Part shown: piece after piece, positions 52,645 to 61,337 of the stretch
How positions within the stretch are numbered: position 1 is the first letter of the stretch
Layout of the letters: the number at the start of each line of letters is the position of its first letter
From: an uncultured Tropicimonas sp.
GTDB lineage: Bacteria; Pseudomonadota; Alphaproteobacteria; Rhodobacterales; Rhodobacteraceae
Reading direction: 5' to 3'
Assembly (NCBI GenBank): GCA_947497945.1
Contig: CANMIP010000006.1
Location: 1-64,000, forward strand
DNA length: 64,000 bases
Notes under the pieces: model-generated
The model's database searches: none
Seen by the model: the letters and a program-made list of their open reading frames with translations, nothing else
What the model was told of the DNA's origin: nothing
Program-made: the position numbers and the translations under genes

Positions 52645-53723
52645 AGCAGATGGCCCGACTTCGCGGCCTTCGTTGCAAGATAAGCTGCGTTCTCATCGGT
52701 GTGGCCGACCTTGAGCGGGACACGTTCGGTGACCTCGATTCCCTGCGCGCGCATCATCGCGATCTTGGCAGGGTTGTTCGTCATCAGCCGGACAGCGGAG
52801 AATCCCATCTCGCGCAGCAGCGCGGCGCCGATGCGGAAGTCGCGTTCGTCATCCTCGAAGCCGAGCCGGTGATTGGCTTCCACCGTGTCGAAGCCCTGGT
52901 CCTGCAGCGCATAGGCGCGCATCTTGTTGGCAAGCCCGATCCCGCGGCCTTCCTGGTTGAGATAAAGCAGGATGCCGCTGCCTTCCTCCCCCATCGCGCC
53001 AAGCGCGCCACGTAGTTGCGGGCCGCAATCGCATTTCAGCGAGCCGAGCAGATCGCCGGTGAAACAGGCCGAGTGCAATCGCGCAAGCACCGGCGCGGCG
53101 CGGTCCGGCTGCCCGATTTCGACCGCGTAATGCTCCTCGCCGCCGTCGTCAGGGCGGAAGACATGCAGCCGTCCGGCCCGTGCGAGCGCCATCGGCAGTC
53201 GCGCCGAGACCACCTCGCCATATTGCGCGCCACCTTCCGGGGGAAGGTCCGTGGCGAGATCCAGGACCGTCAGGTTTTCCGATTGGGCGCGTTCCGGCCC
53301 GGCCAAGGGGCGCACCAGCACGGCGGGCAGCAGCCGCGCTTCCTTGGCCAGAGCGATGCCGGCGCGGTGCAGCGCCGCGCTGCCGTCCCGCTCGGTCCGG
53401 AACGGACCTTTCATCGGCGCGGAGAGGTCGTCGGCCGGGTCCGCAACGGCCTGTGCCCAGTCGAGGGAGGCATCGGAGGGCAGGGCGATCCGGGCCAGGT
53501 CGCCGTCATAGGCCCGGGCCTTCAGCGTCTCTGCCCGGCGCGCCGTGACCGCGAGAACGGCGGAGCCACCCGCGGTCATGGCTTCGAAACGCGCCTTGCC
53601 CAATGTCTCGATCGCAACGACGAGCGCCGTCCCCGTTTCGTCCGCGAGGCAGACGGGCAGGCCCATGCGCAGGTCTGCCCGCGCGCGTGCACGGCGTTCG
53701 GCAGGGTTGGGGGATAGCGACAT
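52641..53723 (-). CDS. ribA: GTP cyclohydrolase II with degenerate RibB-like N-terminus
   Basis: RibA opens GTP to 2,5-diamino-6-ribosylamino-pyrimidinone phosphate, the first committed step of riboflavin synthesis. The 360-residue protein has a complete C-terminal cyclohydrolase II domain: the zinc cysteines in CFTGDLLGSLKCDCGPQLRG, the NQEGRGIGLANKM active site and LRLMTNNPAKI-like RLMTNNPAKI. The N-terminal 170 residues resemble 3,4-dihydroxy-2-butanone-4-phosphate synthase in layout but lack its ENEGDL and RxGHTEA motifs, so only the cyclohydrolase activity is expected. The ATG at 53723 has GGAGG five bases upstream. The L,D-transpeptidase gene overlaps its stop. Confidence 0.93.
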   Translation of the reverse strand: MSLSPNPAERRARARADLRMGLPVCLADETGTALVVAIETLGKARFEAMTAGGSAVLAVTARRAETLKARAYDGDLARIALPSDASLDWAQAVADPADDLSAPMKGPFRTERDGSAALHRAGIALAKEARLLPAVLVRPLAGPERAQSENLTVLDLATDLPPEGGAQYGEVVSARLPMALARAGRLHVFRPDDGGEEHYAVEIGQPDRAAPVLARLHSACFTGDLLGSLKCDCGPQLRGALGAMGEEGSGILLYLNQEGRGIGLANKMRAYALQDQGFDTVEANHRLGFEDDERDFRIGAALLREMGFSAVRLMTNNPAKIAMMRAQGIEVTERVPLKVGHTDENAAYLATKAAKSGHLL

Positions 53724-53887
53724 GGGACCTCCGATCCTTGGCGGCGGAGCGATACCATGTGACAAAACGGACCGGAAGTTGAAACAATCCCCGCGATTGG
53801 CTCACATAGGCGTGAAGCCCTTGCAGCAATCCTTGTCGAAGCCGTGTGCCGGCCGCATCTCGGCTCAAGAAGATAAGGGGAAATCGC

Positions 53888-54574
53888 ATGGCAAATCTGA
53901 AGAAGATCCTGCTCGTCGACGACGACGAGGACCTGCGCGAGGCGCTGAGCGAGCAGCTCGTGATGACCGAAGATTTTGATGTCTTCGAGGCCGGTAGTGG
54001 TCAGGAAGCGATGGAGAAGGCCCGGGCCGGTCTCTACGACCTGGTGATCCTGGATGTCGGGCTGCCGGATACGGATGGGCGCGAGCTGTGTCGCCTGATG
54101 CGTAAGCAAGGGGTGAAATGCCCGGTGCTGATGCTGACAGCGCATGACAGCGATGCCGACACCATTCTCGGACTGGATGCCGGTGCCAATGACTATGTCA
54201 CGAAGCCGTTCAAGTTCCCGGTCCTGCTGGCGCGGATCCGTGCCCAGCTGCGCCAGCATGAGCAATCCGAGGATGCTGTTTTCCAGCTTGGGCCCTACAC
54301 GTTCAAGCCGGCGATGAAGATGCTGATCACCGAGGAGGATCGCAAGATCCGCCTGACGGAGAAGGAAACCAACATCCTGAAGTTTCTTTATCGGGCGACC
54401 GAGGGCGTCGTGGCGCGCGATGTGCTGCTGCACGAGGTCTGGGGCTACAATGCCGGCGTGACGACCCATACCCTGGAGACGCATATCTACCGGCTGCGTC
54501 AGAAGATCGAGCCCGACCCGTCCAATGCCAGCTTGCTGGTCACGGAATCCGGCGGATACCGGCTCGTTGCATGA
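53888..54574 (+). CDS. OmpR-family response regulator, orphan
   Basis: A 228-residue two-component regulator. The receiver domain (1-120) has the acidic pocket D11-D12-D13, the phospho-acceptor D56 in LVILDVGLPDTDG, a Thr in MLTAHDSD and a Lys in DYVTKPFKFPVLL. The C-terminal winged helix (about 140-228) shows KIRLTEKETNILKFLYRATE and TTHTLETHIYRLRQKIEPDP. No histidine kinase gene is adjacent, so the partner is elsewhere; it may correspond to an essential envelope regulator such as CenR of Rhodobacter, but I cannot prove that. The ATG at 53888 has AGGGGA eight bases upstream, and a strong terminator follows. Confidence 0.93.
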   Translation: MANLKKILLVDDDEDLREALSEQLVMTEDFDVFEAGSGQEAMEKARAGLYDLVILDVGLPDTDGRELCRLMRKQGVKCPVLMLTAHDSDADTILGLDAGANDYVTKPFKFPVLLARIRAQLRQHEQSEDAVFQLGPYTFKPAMKMLITEEDRKIRLTEKETNILKFLYRATEGVVARDVLLHEVWGYNAGVTTHTLETHIYRLRQKIEPDPSNASLLVTESGGYRLVA

Positions 54575-54678
54575 ATTTGAAGGCAAGAGCCTGACCCTAA
54601 GGAATGTGTTAACCATTCCTGAGTAACAATCCCCTTGTCGCGTCGGGGTTATGGCGTGGCAACCTCCCTGTTGGACTG

Positions 54679-54706
54679 GCCCGGGCTTCGCGCCCGGGCT
54701 TTTTTT
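54679..54706 (+). terminator. Rho-independent terminator of the response regulator
   Basis: A perfect 8-bp stem GCCCGGGC / GCCCGGGC with a 5-base loop, followed by seven T, about 105 bases after the gene's stop. Confidence 0.93.
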
Positions 54707-54821
54707 ATGCGTCGAGTCAAGGAAAGATGGCGCGCCCGCCTGGGGCGAAGAGCGCAATCGAAGCGGACAGCCGCACCGTCCGCATCACGGATGGGAACCC
54801 GAAAGGTGCCGTCGTCGTCCG

Positions 54822-55997
54822 TCAGACCCGTTCGAAGGCGACCGCGATCCCTTGACCGCCGCCGATGCACATGGTGACCAGCGCCTTCGACCCGCCTGTC
54901 CGCTCCAACTCATGCAGCGCCTTGATGGCAATGATCGCGCCGCTGGCGCCGACCGGGTGGCCGAGCGCGATCGCACCGCCATTTGGGTTCACCCTGGCTG
55001 GGTCCAACCCGAGCGCTCGGTTGACGGCGATGGCCTGGGCGGCGAAGGCCTCGTTGCTCTCGACCACGTCGAAATCGGAGACCGAAAGCCCGGTCCGGGC
55101 GCAGAGTTTCTCGACCGCGGGGACCGGGCCGATGCCCATCACCTCCGGGCGCACGCCGGCTACGGCATGGCCGAGGATGCGGGCGCGCGGCGTGAGGCCG
55201 GCGGCGTCGGCTGCCTCGGCGCGGGCCAGCACCAGGGCGGCGGCGCCGTCATTGATGCCGGAGGCGTTGCCGGCGGTCACCGTGCCGCCTTTCTGGAAGG
55301 CTGGACGCAGGGTGGCGAGCTTCTCTGCTGAGGTGGATTTCGGGTGTTCGTCGCGGGCGAAGGGAACCATGTCGCGCTTGACCTTCACATCGACCGGCAA
55401 GATCTCGCGGTCGAAAATCCCGGCGTCGATGGCGCGGGCGGCGCGCGCCTGGCTCTCCAGCGCAAAAGCGTCCTGATCCTCGCGCGAGACGCCATGCTCG
55501 GCGGCGACATTCTCTGCCGTCACCCCCATATGGCCGGTCCCGAAGGGGCAGTTCAGCGCGCCGAGCATCATGTCCTGCCCGGCCACGTCGCCCATCTTCG
55601 CGCCCCAGCGGGCCTGCGGCATGATATAGGGCGACCGCGACATGCATTCAGCCCCGCCGGCGAGCGCGAACTCGGCATCGCCCAGCGAGAGCGCCTGCGC
55701 GGCTGAAACCATAGCCTGCAGGCCGGAACCGCAGAGCCGGTTGACATTCATCGCCGGCACGGTGTCCGGAATGCCGGCCTCCATCGCGGCAACGCGGGAG
55801 AGATACATGTCGCGCGGTTCGGTATTGATGATGTGGCCATAGACCACCGTGCCGACCTGCTCCGGCGCGACACCTGCGTCTTCCAGCGCGGCCCGGGCCA
55901 CGGCGGCACCGAGCGCGATGGGCGGGGTGCCGGCGAAAGCGCCGCCAAAGGTGCCAATAGCGGTGCGTTTGCCGCCGAGAATGACGATATCGTTCAT
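54822..55997 (-). CDS. Acetyl-CoA C-acyltransferase (thiolase)
   Basis: A 391-residue thiolase. The acyl-enzyme cysteine is C89 in NVNRLCGSGLQAMVSAAQAL, the catalytic histidine is H347 in NPNGGAIALGHPVGASG, and the second cysteine is C377 in VTMCIGGGQG. The family makes or cleaves beta-ketoacyl-CoA: acetoacetyl-CoA synthesis (PhaA/AtoB), BktB-type or degradative. Without phaB or beta-oxidation genes nearby the pathway cannot be fixed. The ATG at 55997 follows GGGGAGAAAACC. The MarR regulator gene is upstream on the same strand (75 bp). Confidence 0.95.
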   Translation of the reverse strand: MNDIVILGGKRTAIGTFGGAFAGTPPIALGAAVARAALEDAGVAPEQVGTVVYGHIINTEPRDMYLSRVAAMEAGIPDTVPAMNVNRLCGSGLQAMVSAAQALSLGDAEFALAGGAECMSRSPYIMPQARWGAKMGDVAGQDMMLGALNCPFGTGHMGVTAENVAAEHGVSREDQDAFALESQARAARAIDAGIFDREILPVDVKVKRDMVPFARDEHPKSTSAEKLATLRPAFQKGGTVTAGNASGINDGAAALVLARAEAADAAGLTPRARILGHAVAGVRPEVMGIGPVPAVEKLCARTGLSVSDFDVVESNEAFAAQAIAVNRALGLDPARVNPNGGAIALGHPVGASGAIIAIKALHELERTGGSKALVTMCIGGGQGIAVAFERV

Positions 55998-56072
55998 GGT
56001 TTTCTCCCCGATCCTTTTAGCTGCATCCCTAGCAGAAACCCGGTGCCTGTGCGCGGCAAACGTGGCGTCGGA

Positions 56073-56504
56073 TCACGTATCCTCGCGCTCGCCCAGACGT
56101 TCCACGGAGGCGAAAAGCGCGTCGCCCTCCGGCCCGAGCCGCGCAAGCAGCTCCGCCTGGTAGGCATTCGCAACCTCCTCAAGCTCCTGCATCATCGCCT
56201 CGCCCGCTTCGGTCAGCGACAGCTTGACAAGGCGCCCGTCCACCGGGTGTTCCTCCTTGGTCAGCAGCCCGACCTTTTCCAGCCGTGACGCGGCGCGGGA
56301 GACGCGGCTCTTGTCCATGTCGACGCGCTGGTGGATCTCGCCGACGCTGGCCGGGCCGGCCGCGGAGAGATGCGCCACCACGCGCCATTCGGCGCGCGAA
56401 ATCCCGAAGCGCTGGCTGTAATGCTGGGAGAATTCGCGGCTCACCTTTCCGGCGAGCACGGCGAGACGATAGGGGATGAAGCTGTCGAGGTCGAAATCGC
56501 TCAC
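56073..56504 (-). CDS. MarR-family transcriptional regulator
   Basis: A 143-residue winged-helix dimeric repressor-type protein. The MarR core is RFGISRAEWRVVAHLSAAGP, then SVGEIHQRVDMDKSRVSRAA (recognition helix) and LEKVGLLTKEEHPVDGRLVK with the D-x-R wing, followed by LSLTEAGEAMMQELEEV. The start is a GTG at 56504 after AAAAAGG. It lies upstream of the thiolase on the same strand and diverges from kbl over 127 bp, so either could be its target, and possible ligands include aromatic or amino-acid metabolites. Members of this family in the group also regulate hmgA-type operons. Confidence 0.92.
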   Translation of the reverse strand: MSDFDLDSFIPYRLAVLAGKVSREFSQHYSQRFGISRAEWRVVAHLSAAGPASVGEIHQRVDMDKSRVSRAASRLEKVGLLTKEEHPVDGRLVKLSLTEAGEAMMQELEEVANAYQAELLARLGPEGDALFASVERLGEREDT

Positions 56505-56631
56505 GAGAGGGCCTTTTTCCTGCTTCCCTATTGCTGAATCAACGATCTGTTTTCGTCAAGCGGGGTCGGATTTGGACGCGGGAGAGCGTATGGTTTCGGC
56601 ATCATGGCGGAAAACCGCACGGGAGTGGTAG

Positions 56632-57825
56632 ATGACACCGGAATTCGAGGAGGATCTGCGGCAGGCATTGTCCGGGATCGAGGCGCAAGGGCTGATGAAA
56701 CGCGAGCGACCGATCGAGTCGCCCCAGGGCGGGCGGGTCGCTGTGGCGGGACGGGAGATGCTCAACCTCTGCGCGAACAACTATCTCGGGCTGGCCGATG
56801 ATCCGCGCCTTGTCGCGGCGGCAAAGGCGTCGCTGGACGTGGATGGCTACGGCATGGCCTCGGTGCGCTTCATCTGCGGCACCAAGCCGTCGCACCGGGC
56901 GCTGGAACAAGCGCTGGCCGGGTTTCTCGGCAAGGAGGATGCGATCCTCTTCGCGGCCTGTTTCGATGCGAATGGCGGTCTGTTCGAGCCATTGCTGGGG
57001 CCGGAAGACGCAATCATCTCGGACGCGCTCAACCATGCCTCGATCATCGACGGGGTGCGGCTCTGCAAGGCGCGGCGCTATCGCTATGCGAATTCCGACA
57101 TGGAGGACCTGGAGGAACAGCTCAAGGCGGCTCGCGCGGCCGGGGCCCGGCATGTCATGATCGCCACCGATGGCGTCTTCTCCATGGACGGCTATCTTGC
57201 CCGCCTGCCGGAAATCACCCGGCTGGCCGAGCGGTATGGTGCGCTGGTGATGGTGGATGACTGCCACGCCACCGGGTTCATGGGCCCGCAGGGGCGCGGG
57301 ACGCCGCATCATTTCGGCGTGGCGGAGAAGGTGGACGTGCTGACCGGCACGCTTGGCAAGGCGCTTGGCGGCGCAATCGGCGGCTATATCGCCGGACCGC
57401 AGCCGGTGATCGACCTGCTGAGGCAGCGCGCGCGGCCCTATCTCTTCTCCAACTCGCTGCCGCCATCCGTGGTCGCGGCCGGGTTGGAGGCGCTGAAGAT
57501 CGTCGAGGCGGGAGACGATCTGCGCGCCCGTCTCTTCGAGAACACCGCCTATTGGCGCAAGGGGCTGGAGCAGTTCGGCTTCAACCTACTGCCCGGTGAG
57601 CATCCCATCGTGCCGGTCATGCTGAGCGACGCGAAGCTGGCCCAAGAGATGGCGACGCGGCTTTATGAGCACGGGGTCTATGTGGCCGGGTTCTTCTTCC
57701 CGGTGGTGCCCAAGGGGACAGCGCGGATCCGCACCCAGATGAACGCGGCGCTGCGCCGCGAAGATCTCGACCGGGCGCTGGAGGCCTTCGGCAAGGCCGG
57801 GCGCGAAATGGGGATTCTGCTATGA
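56632..57825 (+). CDS. kbl: Glycine C-acetyltransferase (2-amino-3-ketobutyrate CoA ligase)
   Basis: Kbl splits 2-amino-3-ketobutyrate with CoA to glycine and acetyl-CoA, the second step of threonine degradation. It is a 397-residue alpha-oxoamine synthase with PLP lysine K243 in [16 protein letters not shown]. Other family text: [54 protein letters not shown] and [19 protein letters not shown]. The ATG has GGGAGTGGTAG just upstream. Its stop overlaps the tdh start by four bases, so the kbl-tdh pair is coupled. Confidence 0.97.
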   Translation: MTPEFEEDLRQALSGIEAQGLMKRERPIESPQGGRVAVAGREMLNLCANNYLGLADDPRLVAAAKASLDVDGYGMASVRFICGTKPSHRALEQALAGFLGKEDAILFAACFDANGGLFEPLLGPEDAIISDALNHASIIDGVRLCKARRYRYANSDMEDLEEQLKAARAAGARHVMIATDGVFSMDGYLARLPEITRLAERYGALVMVDDCHATGFMGPQGRGTPHHFGVAEKVDVLTGTLGKALGGAIGGYIAGPQPVIDLLRQRARPYLFSNSLPPSVVAAGLEALKIVEAGDDLRARLFENTAYWRKGLEQFGFNLLPGEHPIVPVMLSDAKLAQEMATRLYEHGVYVAGFFFPVVPKGTARIRTQMNAALRREDLDRALEAFGKAGREMGILL

Positions 57826-58859
57826 CGATGACGATGAAGGCGCTGGTGAAGGCGAAACCGGAGATGGGGCTCTGGATGGAAGAGCGCCCGATCCCGGAGA
57901 TTGGCCCCGACGATGTGCTGATCCGGATCAACAAGACCGGGATCTGCGGCACCGACATCCATATCTGGAACTGGGACGAGTGGGCGCGCAAGACCGTCCC
58001 CGTGCCACTGATCACCGGGCATGAGTTCGCGGGTGAGATCGTCGAGATCGGCCGGCGGGTCGAGGACCTGCATGTCGGCCAGCGTTGCTCTGGCGAGGGG
58101 CATCTGATCGGGCATCACTCACGCCAGAGCCGGGCGGGCAAGTTCCATCTGGACCCGGAGACGCGCGGTGTTGGCGTCAACGAGCCGGGGGCCTTCGCCG
58201 AGTATCTCTGCCTGCCGGCCTTCAACGTGGTGCCGCTGCCGGAGGATATCGACGACGAGATTGGTGCCATTCTCGATCCGCTGGGCAATGCGGTCCACAC
58301 CGCGCTGAGCTTCGACCTTGTGGGCGAGGATGTGCTGATCACCGGCGCAGGGCCGATCGGCATCATGGCGGCGGCGATTGCGCGCCATGTCGGTGCGCGC
58401 CATGTCGCCATCACCGATGTGAACCCCGACCGGCTGGCGCTGGCCACGCAGGTGGCCGATGTGCGGCCGGTCAATGTCACGCAGGAAAACCTCAAGGATG
58501 TCATGGCCGAGCTTGGGATGACGCAGGGCTTCGATATCGGGCTGGAAATGTCCGGCAACCAGACTGCGCTCGATCAGATGGTCGAGGCGCTGACCATGGG
58601 CGGGCGGATCGCGCTTCTGGGCATTCCGCCGGGCAAGTCGCCGGTGGACTGGTCGCGGATCGTGTTCAAGGCGATCACGATCAAGGGCGTCTATGGCCGC
58701 GAGATCTTCGAGACCTGGTACAAGATGATCGCCATGCTGCAGAACGGGCTCGATATCCGCAATGTGATCACACATCGCTTCAAGGTCGACGACTACCGGC
58801 AGGGCTTCGAGACGATGCGCGGCGGCTCCTCGGGCAAGATCGTGCTCGACTGGCGCTGA
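57822..58859 (+). CDS. tdh: L-threonine 3-dehydrogenase without structural zinc site
   Basis: Tdh oxidises L-threonine to 2-amino-3-ketobutyrate with NAD. The 345-residue medium-chain dehydrogenase has the catalytic zinc set C42 in [17 protein letters not shown] and H67-E68 in GHEFAGE, and the cofactor loop [20 protein letters not shown]. In E. coli Tdh a lobe GHITCGHCRNCRGGRTHLC holds four structural-zinc cysteines. Here the same-length lobe reads [20 protein letters not shown]: the four positions are G97, S100, S103 and D111, so structural zinc cannot bind. The rest is well conserved. It starts at an ATG overlapping the kbl stop and is the second gene of the threonine operon. Confidence 0.95.
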   Translation: MTMTMKALVKAKPEMGLWMEERPIPEIGPDDVLIRINKTGICGTDIHIWNWDEWARKTVPVPLITGHEFAGEIVEIGRRVEDLHVGQRCSGEGHLIGHHSRQSRAGKFHLDPETRGVGVNEPGAFAEYLCLPAFNVVPLPEDIDDEIGAILDPLGNAVHTALSFDLVGEDVLITGAGPIGIMAAAIARHVGARHVAITDVNPDRLALATQVADVRPVNVTQENLKDVMAELGMTQGFDIGLEMSGNQTALDQMVEALTMGGRIALLGIPPGKSPVDWSRIVFKAITIKGVYGREIFETWYKMIAMLQNGLDIRNVITHRFKVDDYRQGFETMRGGSSGKIVLDWR

Positions 58860-58889
58860 GCGCCGTCACGGCCCCGCCGCGCGCCGAGA

Positions 58890-59735
58890 TCAGGGCATGT
58901 CCGGCGCGATCATGTGCAGCGCCCGGATCGCCACTCCCGGTTTAACGCCGGGCAGCGTCTCCTTGTAGACACGCTGCATGGAGCCGTTGCGATAGAGCGT
59001 CGACAGGATCGCATCGACCAGGAGCCGGAATTCGCTGTCGCCCCGCGCCATGGCCAGGCCCTGTTTCTCGACGGTCAGGAGCTGGTCGGTGATCCGCAGG
59101 TCGCTGCCCAGGTCCTTCTTGAGCATGTGATAGACGAGGATCGACTGGTCGCCAAAATAGGCTTCGATCTCGCCGGCTGCCAGCGCATCGATGCCCACGT
59201 CATGGCTGTCGAAGGGAACCTTTTCGGCGGTGATGCCTTCCTTGCGGATCGAGGCTTCCAGGGCCTTCTCGGTGGTCGTGCCGGCGCGAACGCCGATCCG
59301 CTTGCCGTCCAGCGCCTTGAAGCCCGGTGTGCCGTTGCGGGGCAGCAGCACGACCGCGCCGTCGACGAAGGTCGGGGTCGAGAAATCAACCTTGTTGCGC
59401 CGCTCCAGCGTGATCGTGGACGCACCGCACAGCAGGTCGATCTCGCCCGAGGCGACCTTGTCGAAGCGGTTCTCGGCGGTGACTTGGTGGAAGCTGACCG
59501 CGAGGTCCTCCATGTCGAGGCTCTTGGCGAGCGCCTGGGCGACGCCGACGCAGAGCAGGGCCGAATAGCCGGCCGCGTTGCCATCCTCGTTGGCGTAGGA
59601 AATCGGGGCGGCATCGGTGCGGTAGCCGAGCTTCAATTCACCGGTCTCCCGGATCCGGTCGACGGTCTGGGCGGAGGCCTGGCTCGCCACGCCAAGGGCG
59701 AGGGCGAGGGCCAGGAGGAGGGAAAGGATGCGCAT
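58890..59735 (-). CDS. Amino-acid ABC transporter substrate-binding protein
   Basis: A 281-residue periplasmic binding protein of family 3. The signal peptide is MRILSLLLALALALGVASQA (cleavage about residue 23), followed by TVDRIRETGELKLGYRTDAA, SYANEDGNAAGYSALLCVGV, ENRFDKVASGEIDLLCGAST and IGVRAGTTTEKALEASIRKE, the usual motifs of polar amino-acid receptors (GxxxDL... and GT). No permease or ATPase gene is beside it, so it is an orphan receptor or a sensor-type protein. The ATG at 59735 gives the signal peptide; the much longer upstream frame is a shadow over hmgA. It is convergent with tdh and divergent from hmgA. Confidence 0.92.
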   Translation of the reverse strand: MRILSLLLALALALGVASQASAQTVDRIRETGELKLGYRTDAAPISYANEDGNAAGYSALLCVGVAQALAKSLDMEDLAVSFHQVTAENRFDKVASGEIDLLCGASTITLERRNKVDFSTPTFVDGAVVLLPRNGTPGFKALDGKRIGVRAGTTTEKALEASIRKEGITAEKVPFDSHDVGIDALAAGEIEAYFGDQSILVYHMLKKDLGSDLRITDQLLTVEKQGLAMARGDSEFRLLVDAILSTLYRNGSMQRVYKETLPGVKPGVAIRALHMIAPDMP

Positions 59736-59846
59736 GGGCTCGATCTGCCTTGGTGATTTGCTGTTGCGCGGAGAGTAGCGGCGCCTCCCGGCGAGCACCA
59801 CACAAATCCCCGGCATCGCATGGGCGGGCGGGAATGCGCCCGGGGC

Positions 59847-59875
59847 TTGACATCGTTGCGCTTGCAACGATATTC
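59847..59875 (+). promoter_or_regulatory. hmgA promoter with an overlapping operator
   Basis: TTGACA (59847-59852) is a perfect -35 box, with a -10-like GATATT/ATATTC around 59869-59875. An 8-bp perfect inverted repeat ATCGTTGC (59852-59859) - GCTT - GCAACGAT (59864-59871) fills the spacer between them. The layout fits repression by a dimeric regulator of MarR or IclR type. Confidence 0.7.
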
Positions 59876-59924
59876 GAATTCCAGGGCGCAAGATGCGAAC
59901 AGGCGCCAGGAGGAGGAGACCCGA

Positions 59925-61286
59925 ATGACCCGACAGGAGTTGCCCGCGGGCATGATCCGTGCCGTATGCCAGGCCGGCCCCCATGAGGGCTACATGCCCG
60001 GTTTCGGCAATGATTTCGAGACCGAGGCCCTGCCCGGCGCGCTGCCACAGGGGATGAACAGCCCGCAGAAATGCAATTACGGCCTCTATGGCGAGCAGCT
60101 CACCGGCACCGCCTTTACCGCGCCACAGCATCAGAACGAGCGGACCTGGTGTTACCGGATCCGGCCCTCGGTCAAGCATTCGAGCCGCTATGAACGGATC
60201 GACGTGCCCTATTGGAAGTCGGCGCCGAACGTGGTCGAGGACGTGCTCTCGCTTGGGCAATATCGCTGGGATCCGGTGCCGCATTCCGACGCGCCGCTCA
60301 CCTGGATCACCGGCATGCGGACGATGACCACGGCCGGGGACGTGAACACGCAGGTCGGCATGGCGACCCATGTCTATCTCGTCAACGAGTCGATGGTGGA
60401 TGACTACTTTTTCTCGGCCGACAGCGAGCTGCTGATCGTGCCGCAGGAAGGCCGGCTGCGCTTCGCCACCGAGCTGGGCATCATCGATCTCGAGCCGAAG
60501 GAAATCGCCATCATCCCGCGCGGGCTGCTCTATCGGGTCGAACTGCTCGACGGCCCGGCCCGCGGCTTTGTCTGCGAGAATTACGGCCAGAAATTCGAGC
60601 TGCCCGGGCGCGGGCCCATCGGCGCCAATTGCATGGCCAATCGTCGTGATTTCAAGTCGCCCGTCGCTGCCTTTGAGGATCGCGAGACGCCGTCCACGGT
60701 CACGATCAAATGGTGCGGCCAGTTCCATCGCTGCGAGATCGGCCACTCGCCGCTGGACGTGGTCGCCTGGCATGGCAATTACGCGCCGGTGAAATACGAC
60801 CTGCGCACCTATTGCCCGGTCGGTGCGATCCTCTTCGACCATCCGGACCCGTCGATCTTCACCGTGCTCACCGCGCCCTCCGGCGTGCCCGGCACCGCGA
60901 ATATCGACTTCGTGCTGTTCCGCGAGCGCTGGATGGTGATGGAGGACACGTTCCGCCCGCCCTGGTACCACAAGAACATCATGTCCGAGCTGATGGGCAA
61001 TATCTACGGCCAGTACGACGCCAAACCGGAAGGTTTCGTGCCTGGCGGCGTATCGCTCCACAACATGATGATCCCGCACGGGCCGGACAAGAACGCGTTC
61101 GAAGGCGCCTCGAATGCGGAGCTGAAGCCGGAAAAACTCGACAACACGATGTCCTTCATGTTCGAGACCCGCTTCCCGCAGCACCTTACCGAATTCGCCG
61201 GCAAGGAGGCGCCGCTTCAGGACGATTACATCGATTGCTGGGCGGACCTGGAGAAGAAGTTCGACGGGACGCCGGGGACGAAATAG
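59925..61286 (+). CDS. hmgA: Homogentisate 1,2-dioxygenase
   Basis: HmgA opens the ring of homogentisate to maleylacetoacetate in tyrosine and phenylalanine breakdown. The 453-residue product has the iron ligands H349 and E355 in [20 protein letters not shown] and H385 in [14 protein letters not shown], spaced exactly as in the human enzyme. Other family text: [20 protein letters not shown] and [11 protein letters not shown]-like [20 protein letters not shown]. The ATG at 59925 follows GGAGGAGGAGA. Its promoter region carries an inverted-repeat operator. hmgB/hmgC are not adjacent. Confidence 0.97.
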   Translation: MTRQELPAGMIRAVCQAGPHEGYMPGFGNDFETEALPGALPQGMNSPQKCNYGLYGEQLTGTAFTAPQHQNERTWCYRIRPSVKHSSRYERIDVPYWKSAPNVVEDVLSLGQYRWDPVPHSDAPLTWITGMRTMTTAGDVNTQVGMATHVYLVNESMVDDYFFSADSELLIVPQEGRLRFATELGIIDLEPKEIAIIPRGLLYRVELLDGPARGFVCENYGQKFELPGRGPIGANCMANRRDFKSPVAAFEDRETPSTVTIKWCGQFHRCEIGHSPLDVVAWHGNYAPVKYDLRTYCPVGAILFDHPDPSIFTVLTAPSGVPGTANIDFVLFRERWMVMEDTFRPPWYHKNIMSELMGNIYGQYDAKPEGFVPGGVSLHNMMIPHGPDKNAFEGASNAELKPEKLDNTMSFMFETRFPQHLTEFAGKEAPLQDDYIDCWADLEKKFDGTPGTK

Positions 61287-61305
61287 CCAGCCATCCGGTC
61301 AGGAG

Positions 61306-61334
61306 AGCCCGCCCGGCCATCCGCCGGGCGGGCT
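61306..61334. terminator. Bidirectional hairpin terminator between hmgA and degP
   Basis: A perfect 12-bp stem AGCCCGCCCGGC / GCCGGGCGGGCT with a 5-base loop, in the 51-bp gap between the convergent hmgA and protease genes. The T-tract is short on the plus strand (GTTTCAG). Confidence 0.8.
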
Positions 61335-61337
61335 GTT

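Noticed and set aside
53724-53887. Possible FMN riboswitch upstream of ribA
   Set aside because: The gap is short and I could not identify the conserved RFN-element blocks.
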